Made by a program: the position numbers and the translations under genes. This document shows positions 1-5,889 of a DNA stretch of 9,458 bases, one piece after another. This DNA is from Bacteriovoracaceae bacterium UBA2394 (GTDB lineage Bacteria; Bdellovibrionota; UBA2394): contig DDSI01000060.1 in NCBI GenBank assembly GCA_002343335.1, forward strand, positions 10,197-19,654, in the 5' to 3' direction. The notes beneath the pieces were generated by a model. It was not told the origin of the DNA and did no database searches. It was given only the letters and a program-made list of their open reading frames with translations. The stretch's first letter is position 1; each line of letters starts with the position of its first letter.

Positions 1-1188
1 GATCAGGTGATCGACGAAGTCAAGGCATCCGGTCTCCGAGGCCGTGGGGGTGCGGGTTTCCCCACAGGAAACAAATGGAGCTTCGTGCCGAAGTCCAAGG
101 ACAAGCCGCATTACCTGCTTTCGAATGCCGATGAATCCGAGCCCGGAACTTTTAAAGATCGAGTCATCTTAGAAAAAATTCCTCACATGATGATTGAGGG
201 AATGATCATTGGCTCCTACGCGATCGGGGCAGCGCGCTCGTATATTTATATTCGCGGTGAATATACTTACGGAGCAGTCGTGCTCGAGCGAGCAATTGAG
301 GAAGCTTATCAAGCCGGCTTTTTGGGAAAGAATATTTTGGGCTCGGGCTTCGATCACGACATGGTCGTGCATCGCGGAGCTGGCGCTTACATCTGCGGTG
401 AAGAAACGGGACTTATTTCTTCTTTAGAGGGAAAAAAAGGTTGGCCGAAGTTGAAGCCTCCCTTTCCTGCCGTCGAAGGCTATTTGAGATGTCCCACTGT
501 GGTGAACAATGTGGAAACTCTCGCGGCGGTGCCGTGGATTATCAGGAATGGTGGCGCCGCCTACACAAAATTTGGAACAGAGAAATCTAGAGGCACGAAG
601 ATGTGGTCCGTGAGCGGAGACGTCGAGCGACCTGGCGTTTACGAGCTCGAGCTCGGCGCTCCTTTCACGGCCCTTTTGAATGACTGTTGCGGCGGTATGA
701 AAAATGGTCGCAAGTTAAAGGCCATGATTCCCGGAGGCTCTTCCGCGCCCATCATGACGGCTGAGGAATCCATGAATTGCAAACTCGATTATGAATCGAT
801 CGCCGCTAAAGGTTCCATGCTCGGATCCGGTGGAATGATCATTTTAGATGAGACTCGCGACCTTGTGCAGGTGCTCAAAAACTTGGCGGAATTTTATCAC
901 GATGAATCTTGCGGACAGTGCACGCCTTGCCGCGAAGGCACCGGATGGGTGGAAAAAATTCTCCACTCCTTCACCGAAAAGGATGCGCGCAAAGATGATT
1001 TGGAGCTTTTGAAAACCGTGACCAACAACATGCTCGGCCGAACCATCTGCGTGCTCGCTGATTCCATCGCGATGCCCGTGCAGAGCTATATTCAAAAGTT
1101 TCCAGAAGAGTTTGAAAGCTATATCGCAAGATCGAATGCGACCGGACCTAGAGCTTCAATTTATTCGCATTTACCTGGACCGCAATAA
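1..1188 (+). CDS. nuoF: NADH-quinone oxidoreductase subunit F (5' partial)
   Basis: NuoF is the NADH-binding subunit of complex I. It sits at the tip of the cytoplasmic arm, oxidises NADH, takes two electrons on FMN and passes them to 4Fe-4S cluster N3. The frame is open from base 1, so the GTG at 7 is an internal valine codon and roughly the first 60 residues lie upstream. Counting from that valine, the glycine-rich NADH/FMN motif GRGGAGFPTG is at residues 12-21, followed by NADESEPGTFKDR and GAYICGEETG. The N3 ligands appear as CGQCTPC (C302, C305, C308) and C348 in the GRTIC segment. All expected motifs are intact; EETG replaces the commoner EETA. The stop codon overlaps the ribosome binding site of nuoG, which starts 14 nt later, so the two are one transcription unit. 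nuoE and the rest of the operon would lie upstream. Identity is very secure. Confidence 0.97.
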   Translation, partial: DQVIDEVKASGLRGRGGAGFPTGNKWSFVPKSKDKPHYLLSNADESEPGTFKDRVILEKIPHMMIEGMIIGSYAIGAARSYIYIRGEYTYGAVVLERAIEEAYQAGFLGKNILGSGFDHDMVVHRGAGAYICGEETGLISSLEGKKGWPKLKPPFPAVEGYLRCPTVVNNVETLAAVPWIIRNGGAAYTKFGTEKSRGTKMWSVSGDVERPGVYELELGAPFTALLNDCCGGMKNGRKLKAMIPGGSSAPIMTAEESMNCKLDYESIAAKGSMLGSGGMIILDETRDLVQVLKNLAEFYHDESCGQCTPCREGTGWVEKILHSFTEKDARKDDLELLKTVTNNMLGRTICVLADSIAMPVQSYIQKFPEEFESYIARSNATGPRASIYSHLPGPQ

Positions 1189-1193
1189 GGAGA
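1187..1193 (+). promoter_or_regulatory. Shine-Dalgarno site of nuoG
   Basis: AAGGAGA, a near-perfect anti-16S match, lies 9 nt before the nuoG ATG at 1203. Its first two bases are the last two of the nuoF stop codon. It is the clearest ribosome binding site in the window and fixes the nuoG start. Confidence 0.85.
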
Positions 1194-1202
1194 CGATTCT
1201 CG

Positions 1203-2711
1203 ATGGCGAAAATCACCATAAATGGAAAAGAGCTGACAGTTGCCGATGGAACGAATCTCGTCGACGCAGCTGAAGAACATGGCATCGACATTCCCCACTA
1301 TTGCTACCATCCGGGTTTGAGCATCGCAGGCCAATGCCGCATGTGCTACGTGGAACAAGAGGGCAATCCGAAGTTGCAAGTAGCTTGCAACATGAAGTGC
1401 TCGGACGGACTCAAAGTGACGACCGACTCCGCGCGCGTGAAAGACGCCGTCAAATGGAGCTTGGAATTTCATTTGGTGAATCATCCCATCGATTGCCCGA
1501 TCTGCGATCAAGCCGGGGAATGCGGACTGCAAGATTACTACATGAAGCACGGCCAGTACCAAAGCGAGATGCATGAAGACAAAGTGCATAAGGAAAAGGT
1601 CGTGGATCTCGGGGATAACGTGGTTCTCGATAAAGAGCGCTGCATACTATGCAGTCGCTGCGTGCGCTTCACCGCAGAAGTTTCAAAAACGAATGAATTC
1701 GGAATTTTCAACCGCGGCGATCGATCCGTCATTGGAACGGTGGACGACAAACCGCTGACCGGAAACTACACCGTGAATACGGTGGATATCTGCCCGGTGG
1801 GAGCGCTCACTTCCAAAGATTTCCGTTTCGAACAACGGGTTTGGTTTTTGGATTCCGCAGAATCCGTCTGCAATGGTTGCAGCAAGGGTTGCAACGTGTT
1901 CATACATCATAAAAAAGGTCGCCACATTTACCGATTGAAGCCGCGCTTTAACGAGACCGTGAATTCTTATTGGATGTGCGACAAGGGTCGATACACCTAC
2001 AAAGATTCCAATTACGACCGACGTCTCACTCACGCCAAACTATTGGGCGTGGATCTGCCGCACGATGAAGCCATTTCAATGTGGGCCGCGGATTTGAATG
2101 TGTTCACCTCCACTGAGCGCATGGATGAAATTGGCGTATATCTCACTCCCAATCAGACTAATGAAGAGCTCTCCGCCTTGCTTGAGTTGTTTGTGAATAA
2201 ATTTAAGATCACCAAATTCTTCGCGGAAGATGTCGAGGGATTGGTAAAAGCGGATTCAGCTGTGGATAATTTCTTGCTGCGATCGGATCCCTATCCGAAC
2301 TCCAAGGGTTTCTTAGAAACTCTGAAGAAATTTGGTGTGAAACTGGGATCGCTCTCCGACATGGCTCAATCGATTGAGAAACAACGTCTCATGCATTTGA
2401 TTTTCGTGGTGCCTGAGGGCCAACGACAAATTACTCAATTGACCGGGGTGGCGGAGGCGATTCGCCCTGATCACTTTGTGGTCGTGCTCACCCCCAATCG
2501 ATTTGCTCAGGAGCTCTTCGCTTCATCGCTTTCCATTCCAACGCTTAGTCACTTTGAAAAGACGGGCACGGTAGTGAATCACGGTGGCCTCGCGCAGAAG
2601 ATTTCTTCGAATTTCAAAATGTTTAAGGAAGCTTTCTCGATTGAAAGCGTAATGAAGCAACTCGCGGATGCTCAAAGTTCTGGACGCAAAAAGGAAAGGA
2701 CGGGTTCATAA
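1203..2711 (+). CDS. nuoG: NADH-quinone oxidoreductase subunit G, short form
   Basis: NuoG carries most of the iron-sulfur wire of the complex I cytoplasmic arm. Visible in order: an N-terminal 2Fe-2S ferredoxin domain with C34, C45, C48 and C62 (N1b); the His-Cys segment HPIDCPICDQAGEC with H94, C98, C101 and C107 (N5 type); a 4Fe-4S site with C147, C150, C153 and C197 (N4 type); and the entry to a molybdopterin-oxidoreductase-like domain with CNGCSKGC plus a later Cys (C223, C226, C230, C259). That last site matches cluster N7, which only some bacteria keep. The protein is 502 residues, against about 780 in Thermus and 900 in E. coli (from memory), so the C-terminal domain is heavily reduced. 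Its end still shows a remnant of the family motif: FEKTGTVVN...Q at 451-465 resembles E-x-(D/E)-G-T-x-x-N...Q. The start follows a strong ribosome binding site. The gene abuts nuoI with no gap. Cluster names are by homology. Confidence 0.95.
   Translation: MAKITINGKELTVADGTNLVDAAEEHGIDIPHYCYHPGLSIAGQCRMCYVEQEGNPKLQVACNMKCSDGLKVTTDSARVKDAVKWSLEFHLVNHPIDCPICDQAGECGLQDYYMKHGQYQSEMHEDKVHKEKVVDLGDNVVLDKERCILCSRCVRFTAEVSKTNEFGIFNRGDRSVIGTVDDKPLTGNYTVNTVDICPVGALTSKDFRFEQRVWFLDSAESVCNGCSKGCNVFIHHKKGRHIYRLKPRFNETVNSYWMCDKGRYTYKDSNYDRRLTHAKLLGVDLPHDEAISMWAADLNVFTSTERMDEIGVYLTPNQTNEELSALLELFVNKFKITKFFAEDVEGLVKADSAVDNFLLRSDPYPNSKGFLETLKKFGVKLGSLSDMAQSIEKQRLMHLIFVVPEGQRQITQLTGVAEAIRPDHFVVVLTPNRFAQELFASSLSIPTLSHFEKTGTVVNHGGLAQKISSNFKMFKEAFSIESVMKQLADAQSSGRKKERTGS
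2691..2700 (+). promoter_or_regulatory. Shine-Dalgarno region of nuoI, inside nuoG
   Basis: AAGGAAAGGA gives two overlapping purine-rich matches, and the AGGA at 2697-2700 ends 11 nt before the nuoI ATG. It lies within the last codons of nuoG, as expected for genes that abut and may be translationally coupled. Confidence 0.6.
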
Positions 2712-3278
2712 ATGGGATTTTTTGGAAAGCTGGAAAGCAAATCCTACATCATTGGAATTCTGAAGGGCCTTACGATTACGGGAACTCACTTCGTGAAGAA
2801 TCTGGTAGGCCTAGGCGATCGTCCTACAATTCAATATCCGGAGCAGCGCCGAAAGTATTCTGACAAATTTATGGGCGTACATGTTTTGACGAAAAAGCAT
2901 GATGGCGAGATCGCTTGCACCGCCTGCATGCTGTGCGCGACCAATTGCCCGGCGGAATGCATTCACATCGTGGCGGCACAATCTCCCAATCCAAAAGTAG
3001 AAAAATATCCGGCGATTTACGAAATTGATCTTCTTCGCTGCGTGTTTTGTGGATTTTGCGAAGATGCGTGCCCGGTGGACGCCGTTCGCATGGGCCGCGA
3101 CTACGAAATGGCGGAACTTTCTGAAAGAAATTTTGTAGTGGGCATTGAATATTTGAAGGATCGCCCTCAACTTCAGGGCAAGAACATCAGCGTGTTCCAT
3201 GAGCCAGATAAGATTGTAAAACGCGGCGAAAAATCTGCCTCCGCACCCGCTGGCAGCAAGTTCGCCAAGGCGTCGTAA
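2712..3278 (+). CDS. nuoI: NADH-quinone oxidoreductase subunit I
   Basis: NuoI is the ferredoxin-like subunit that carries clusters N6a and N6b and hands electrons from NuoG towards NuoB at the membrane interface of complex I. The 188-residue product has two classical CxxCxxCxxxCP motifs: C69, C72, C75, C79 and C110, C113, C116, C120, each cluster taking its fourth ligand from the other motif in known structures. The first 40 residues hold the usual amphipathic membrane-contacting helix (GILKGLTITGTHFVKNLVG). The C-terminus past about residue 165 is a lysine- and alanine-rich tail without family motifs. The ATG follows the nuoG stop directly, and a purine-rich site lies 11 nt upstream. In E. 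coli-type operons nuoH sits between nuoG and nuoI; here it is absent, and no nuo gene follows. Identity is secure. Confidence 0.95.
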   Translation: MGFFGKLESKSYIIGILKGLTITGTHFVKNLVGLGDRPTIQYPEQRRKYSDKFMGVHVLTKKHDGEIACTACMLCATNCPAECIHIVAAQSPNPKVEKYPAIYEIDLLRCVFCGFCEDACPVDAVRMGRDYEMAELSERNFVVGIEYLKDRPQLQGKNISVFHEPDKIVKRGEKSASAPAGSKFAKAS

Positions 3279-3300
3279 CCCCTTTATTGGCTACGACGTC
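3269..3300. terminator. Hairpin at the 3' end of nuoI, possible two-way terminator
   Basis: GGCGTCGTAACC (3269-3280) can pair with GGCTACGACGTC (3289-3300): 12 positions with one A/C mismatch and one G-U pair on the + transcript, around an 8 nt loop. The nuoI stop codon (3276-3278) is inside the left arm. It lies between the + nuo operon and the minus-strand small gene ending at 3321, the right place for a shared terminator. No T-run follows on either strand, so it is not a classical intrinsic terminator; it could instead protect mRNA 3' ends or work with Rho. Confidence 0.5.
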
Positions 3301-3320
3301 TCTGATCTAAACCAACGTCA

Positions 3321-3521
3321 TCAGCCGATCGCGCGGAAAGTACTGCGCTTCATATCCATAGATATGTCTGGAACGTCGAGCTTCGCTATCGCACGCGGAG
3401 GCGCTTGCGAAACGGCGATCTCGGCTTTTTTGGATGGAGCGCTCACGGGCGCTTTATTCTGCTGATATTTTTTCATGGCCTGCATGACGGCCAGATTTCC
3501 TGCAACACCTGATATAGACAT
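3321..3521 (-). CDS. Small hypothetical protein, 66 aa
   Basis: I do not recognise this protein. It starts at an ATG and runs 66 codons to TGA. The N-terminus (MSISGVAGNLAVMQAMKKYQ) looks like a short amphipathic helix. The middle (residues 23-45) is rich in Lys, Ala, Pro and Ser and probably disordered; the C-terminus is charged. There is no signal peptide, membrane segment or cysteine. The start has only a weak purine-rich site (GAAGAG, 6 nt upstream), and I see no good promoter. In favour of a real gene: codon use is sensible, it fills an otherwise empty gap between the nuo hairpin and the hydrolase control region, and no overlapping frame competes. Against: it is short and unidentified. 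The first residues distantly recall small YjfB-like motility proteins, but that is too weak to name it. Confidence 0.5.
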   Translation of the reverse strand: MSISGVAGNLAVMQAMKKYQQNKAPVSAPSKKAEIAVSQAPPRAIAKLDVPDISMDMKRSTFRAIG

Positions 3522-3639
3522 GAAGGGCTCTTCGGCATTGCGTCAGAAACCTTGAATGATTTGTGAGGAAATCTTTTAACCTCTGGAAACTATGGAAGAA
3601 AAGCCCTTCGCTATCTCCTCGGAAGACTACCTACTATGA

Positions 3640-3655
3640 CTTGTCCCGGGACAAG
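3640..3655. promoter_or_regulatory. 16 bp perfect palindrome, candidate operator
   Basis: CTTGTCCCGGGACAAG reads identically on both strands across all 16 positions. It lies 21 nt before the preferred start of the metallo-hydrolase gene and covers a putative -35 hexamer. This is the typical layout of a dimeric repressor site. The regulator is unknown and none is encoded in the window. If translation instead begins at the GTG at 3563, the palindrome would lie inside the coding region. Confidence 0.4.
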
Positions 3656-3670
3656 CTGAGTCGCTATTTT
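3641..3670 (+). promoter_or_regulatory. Putative sigma70-type promoter of the hydrolase gene
   Basis: TTGTCC (3641-3646) and TATTTT (3665-3670) resemble -35 and -10 hexamers with an 18 bp spacer. Transcription would begin about 7 nt after the -10, that is at or next to the ATG at 3677. That would give a leaderless mRNA, which would explain why no Shine-Dalgarno sequence is visible. The hexamers are imperfect, so this is tentative. Confidence 0.3.
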
Positions 3671-3676
3671 ACGTAC

Positions 3677-4546
3677 ATGCGCCTAGGCGATTCGGAAATC
3701 TATAGCCTCAACACCGGCATGTTTAAGCTGGATGGCGGCGCTATGTTTGGAACCGTTCCGAAACCCATGTGGGAGAAAGCCATTCCTCCGGATGAGGCCA
3801 ATCGCATTCCAATGGCGCTGCGAATTATTTTACTTCGAGATCTAAAGACAAAGAGAAATCTCATCGTGGACACCGGCATTGGAGAAAAATGGTCACCGAA
3901 GTTGGTGCAGATTTACGCGATCGATCATTCTGAATCCACGCTCATCTCGGCTTTGAAAAGTAAAGGGCTCACACCCGATGACATTACGGATGTGGTCCTC
4001 ACTCATTTGCATTTCGATCACGCCGGTGGAGCTACGCTCACCACCGGCGAAGGCGCACCGGCCACCCCGACATTTAAGAACGCGAAATATTATATTCAAA
4101 AAGATAATTACGAGTGGGCTGCCAAACCTAACTCTCGCGAAGCCGCCAGTTACCTGCAGGAAAATTTTCAGCCTCTGTTGGAGTCCAAGCAACTTGTCAT
4201 TTGCGACGGGGAAAAAGATTTTGAAAAAAAAATCAATTGGCCTGGAGTGACGGTGCGATTGTCTTACGGTCATACGATCGGTCTGCAATGCCCACTCATT
4301 GATTTACAGGGACAAAAATTCTTTTATCCATCGGACATGATTCCCACCGCCTCGCATGTGCCCGTGCCGTGGGTGATGGGCTACGACATTCACGTCATCA
4401 AGCTCTTGGATGAAAAAGAGGCCATTCTGACGGAGGCCGTGCGGGACAATTGGACCCTCATTTACGAACATGACCCCAAATTACCGGCTACCAAGGTCGT
4501 CAAAGGCTCAAAACATTTTTCTGCTGGGGATCCGGTCGAAGTTTGA
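3677..4546 (+). CDS. Metallo-beta-lactamase-fold hydrolase, AHL-lactonase-like
   Basis: This is a 289-residue cytosolic hydrolase with no signal peptide. The dinuclear zinc site is complete: THLHFDHAGG gives H110, H112, D114 and H115, then GHT (H199), PSD (D220) and YEHD (H265). The N-terminal FKLDGGAMFG...VPKPMW and DTGIG segments are typical of the MBL group often annotated as N-acyl homoserine lactonase-like or general MBL hydrolases. The substrate cannot be read from sequence; lactone or ester hydrolysis is an inference. I chose the ATG at 3677 because family members usually begin at this M-R-L-G-D position. The frame stays open upstream to a GTG at 3563, which would add 38 basic, unfamiliar residues and also lacks a ribosome binding site. 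The gene stands alone and converges on the minus-strand operon. Fold and metal site are very secure; the start is less so. Confidence 0.92.
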   Translation: MRLGDSEIYSLNTGMFKLDGGAMFGTVPKPMWEKAIPPDEANRIPMALRIILLRDLKTKRNLIVDTGIGEKWSPKLVQIYAIDHSESTLISALKSKGLTPDDITDVVLTHLHFDHAGGATLTTGEGAPATPTFKNAKYYIQKDNYEWAAKPNSREAASYLQENFQPLLESKQLVICDGEKDFEKKINWPGVTVRLSYGHTIGLQCPLIDLQGQKFFYPSDMIPTASHVPVPWVMGYDIHVIKLLDEKEAILTEAVRDNWTLIYEHDPKLPATKVVKGSKHFSAGDPVEV

Positions 4547-4557
4547 GTACGCCTAGG

Positions 4558-4575
4558 TCACTGCCGATTCAGTGA
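4558..4575. other. Small hairpin between convergent genes
   Basis: TCACTG and CAGTGA form a 6 bp stem around a 6 nt loop, 11 nt after the hydrolase stop codon. No T-run follows. The 99 nt gap between the two convergent stop codons (4547-4645) holds nothing else I can identify, so if any terminator serves this junction this is the candidate, but a weak one. Confidence 0.25.
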
Positions 4576-4645
4576 GCGGAATGTTTGAGAAGCTGGAAAG
4601 CTATCAACCGCCTCGAGTGACGAAATGGATTACAAAGTCTGAACG

Positions 4646-5071
4646 TTAATTTGACCATCCCAACGCTTTTAGCCACTCGGTGGGCGGTGCCATGAGCTCC
4701 TTGGTTTGCAAATTCACAAAGCCAAAGGTGAGTTCGCCGCGACATGCGACTTCGCCATTCTTTTTGAATTTCATTTCCTGAACGCATTTGTGAAGTTGAC
4801 GGCGGACGTTAACAACTTTGGATTCAATCACCACCTCATCGCGCGCCTTGAGCTCACCGCGAAATCGCAAATTCACCTCTAAAAGCATCGGGCCCATCTG
4901 TCGCTTTTGGATTTCCGCGAGGCCAAACCCACCCAGGTTGATCCAATCCCAGCGCGCCTCTTCAAAAATGCGAAGATAAACCGCGTTATTCATGTGCTGA
5001 AATGTATCGAGATCGCTTTCTTTCACCGTGAACGAATAAAAATGAATCTTTCCCACAGGCGTTGCCGTCAT
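4646..5071 (-). CDS. Hotdog-fold acyl-CoA thioesterase (4HBT/YbgC-like)
   Basis: A 141-residue single-domain hotdog protein expected to hydrolyse acyl-CoA (or acyl-ACP) thioesters in the cytosol. The active-site segment DLDTFQHMNNAVYLRIFEEAR spans residues 20-40: D22 corresponds to the catalytic aspartate of 4-hydroxybenzoyl-CoA thioesterases, followed by the H-x-N-N...Y pattern (H26, N28, N29, Y32) and E37. Family members are usually 130-150 residues, so it is full length. The start is the ATG overlapping the stop of the upstream dehydrogenase as ATGA (5068-5071), a strong sign of translational coupling; GGGGAAG lies just upstream. A longer reading to 5149 would only add residues from the dehydrogenase 3' end in another frame. 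Chain-length preference is unknown. As last gene of the operon it may act with the adjacent dehydrogenase on lipid-type substrates, which is inference. Confidence 0.9.
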   Translation of the reverse strand: MTATPVGKIHFYSFTVKESDLDTFQHMNNAVYLRIFEEARWDWINLGGFGLAEIQKRQMGPMLLEVNLRFRGELKARDEVVIESKVVNVRRQLHKCVQEMKFKKNGEVACRGELTFGFVNLQTKELMAPPTEWLKALGWSN

Positions 5072-5889
5072 GACTTCCCCACTGCTGCAGCTTGAGAAGC
5101 AGCGATTCCACTGGATTGTCGACGTCGCACAAAAAATCGCACGACCCAAGGGGCATAGCGCTGCAAAAGCACGCCCAGTTTTCCATGCACCGTGATCACC
5201 ACTTCGCGCTTTCGGCCTTCGATGGCCCTATGAATTTGCTTCGCCGCCACATCCGTTGGCATTCGAATCCACTCCGGGCTCATATCTTTCTGATGAGCGA
5301 CGTAATTTCCATTTTTGTCCCGACGTCGGATGTCGCTATCCACCATGCCAGGGCAAATGAGCGTGACAGAAATTCCTTTCGGCCCGAGATCCAAATACAT
5401 CGAATCCGCCAAAGCCTTCACCGCAAATTTACTCATACAATAGGCCGAAGCTTTCGGCAGAGAAATATAGGAGAGCACGCTTCCGAGAATCGCGATGCGA
5501 CCGCGCGTCTCTTTCAAATCGTCGAAGACTGCGTAGATCGTATCGATCACGCCAAATAGGTTCACATCAAATTGCCGGCGGTAGTCCTCCGTCGACATCG
5601 CCTCAAAGCCGCCACCCACGCCGAATCCAGCATTGGCGACCACGGTATCCACAGGTTTTCCCCAAAGGCTATGAGCCTTATCCACAGCGGCATTCAAATC
5701 AGCGCGCTTTGTCACATCGCCGATTGCCAAAAAAACTTTCGCGCCGTTCTCTCGGCACGCCGCACCGACTGCTTCTAATTCACTTTCTCTGCGCGCAAAC
5801 AAAATGAGATGCACTCCAGGTTTAGCATATTGCTTGGCGAGCTCTGCGCCAATTCCCGAAGAAGCGCCCGTGATAAAAATGACTCGCAT
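5068..5889 (-). CDS. Short-chain dehydrogenase/reductase (SDR), classical type
   Basis: A 273-residue NAD(P)(H)-dependent oxidoreductase with a Rossmann fold. Visible: cofactor loop TGASSGIG at residues 7-14; R33 and R34 after the second strand, which in classical SDRs usually favour NADPH; D58 in the GDV segment; NAG at 86-88, with alanine before it instead of the usual second asparagine; and the catalytic set N110, S137, Y150 and K154 (YCMSK). The PG...DS segment after strand six is also present. The last ~35 residues (GKLGVLLQRYAPWVVRFFVRRR and a small Ala/Ser tail) are hydrophobic then very basic, suggesting membrane-surface contact as in lipid-acting SDRs. The substrate is unknown. The start overlaps the xseA stop by one base (TAATG), with GAAGG 4 nt upstream; the end overlaps the thioesterase start by 4 nt. 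Family is secure, specific function is not. Confidence 0.93.
   Translation of the reverse strand: MRVIFITGASSGIGAELAKQYAKPGVHLILFARRESELEAVGAACRENGAKVFLAIGDVTKRADLNAAVDKAHSLWGKPVDTVVANAGFGVGGGFEAMSTEDYRRQFDVNLFGVIDTIYAVFDDLKETRGRIAILGSVLSYISLPKASAYCMSKFAVKALADSMYLDLGPKGISVTLICPGMVDSDIRRRDKNGNYVAHQKDMSPEWIRMPTDVAAKQIHRAIEGRKREVVITVHGKLGVLLQRYAPWVVRFFVRRRQSSGIAASQAAAVGKS

Noticed and set aside
642..655. 14 bp palindrome CGAGCTCGAGCTCG inside nuoF
   Set aside because: It comes from the repeated codons GAG CTC encoding Glu-Leu-Glu-Leu in a conserved gene and needs no regulatory explanation.
1161..1589. 142-codon minus-strand frame over nuoG
   Set aside because: It lies wholly antisense to conserved iron-sulfur motifs of nuoG and its protein shows no family features.
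3279..3562. Search for a small RNA, riboswitch or attachment site in the least coding region
   Set aside because: Apart from the nuoI hairpin and the small minus-strand gene, I see no tRNA-like structure, direct repeats or structured leader.
3592..3639. 15-codon + strand frame (MEEKPFAISSEDYLL) before the hydrolase
   Set aside because: Very short, no ribosome binding site and no recognisable leader-peptide features such as runs of one amino acid.
3563..3676. In-frame GTG start giving the MBL hydrolase 38 more residues
   Set aside because: No ribosome binding site, unfamiliar basic sequence, and the protein family usually begins at the ATG at 3677; kept only as an alternative.
3893..4288. 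131-codon minus-strand frame over the MBL gene
   Set aside because: Antisense shadow of the metal-binding region.
5072..5149. 26-residue N-terminal extension of the thioesterase
   Set aside because: It would be read from the SDR 3' end in another frame, shows no family similarity, and the ATGA overlap at 5068-5071 is a better start.
5092..5559. 155-codon + strand frame over the SDR gene
   Set aside because: Antisense to the SDR gene; His/Arg-rich shadow of its codon use with no domain.
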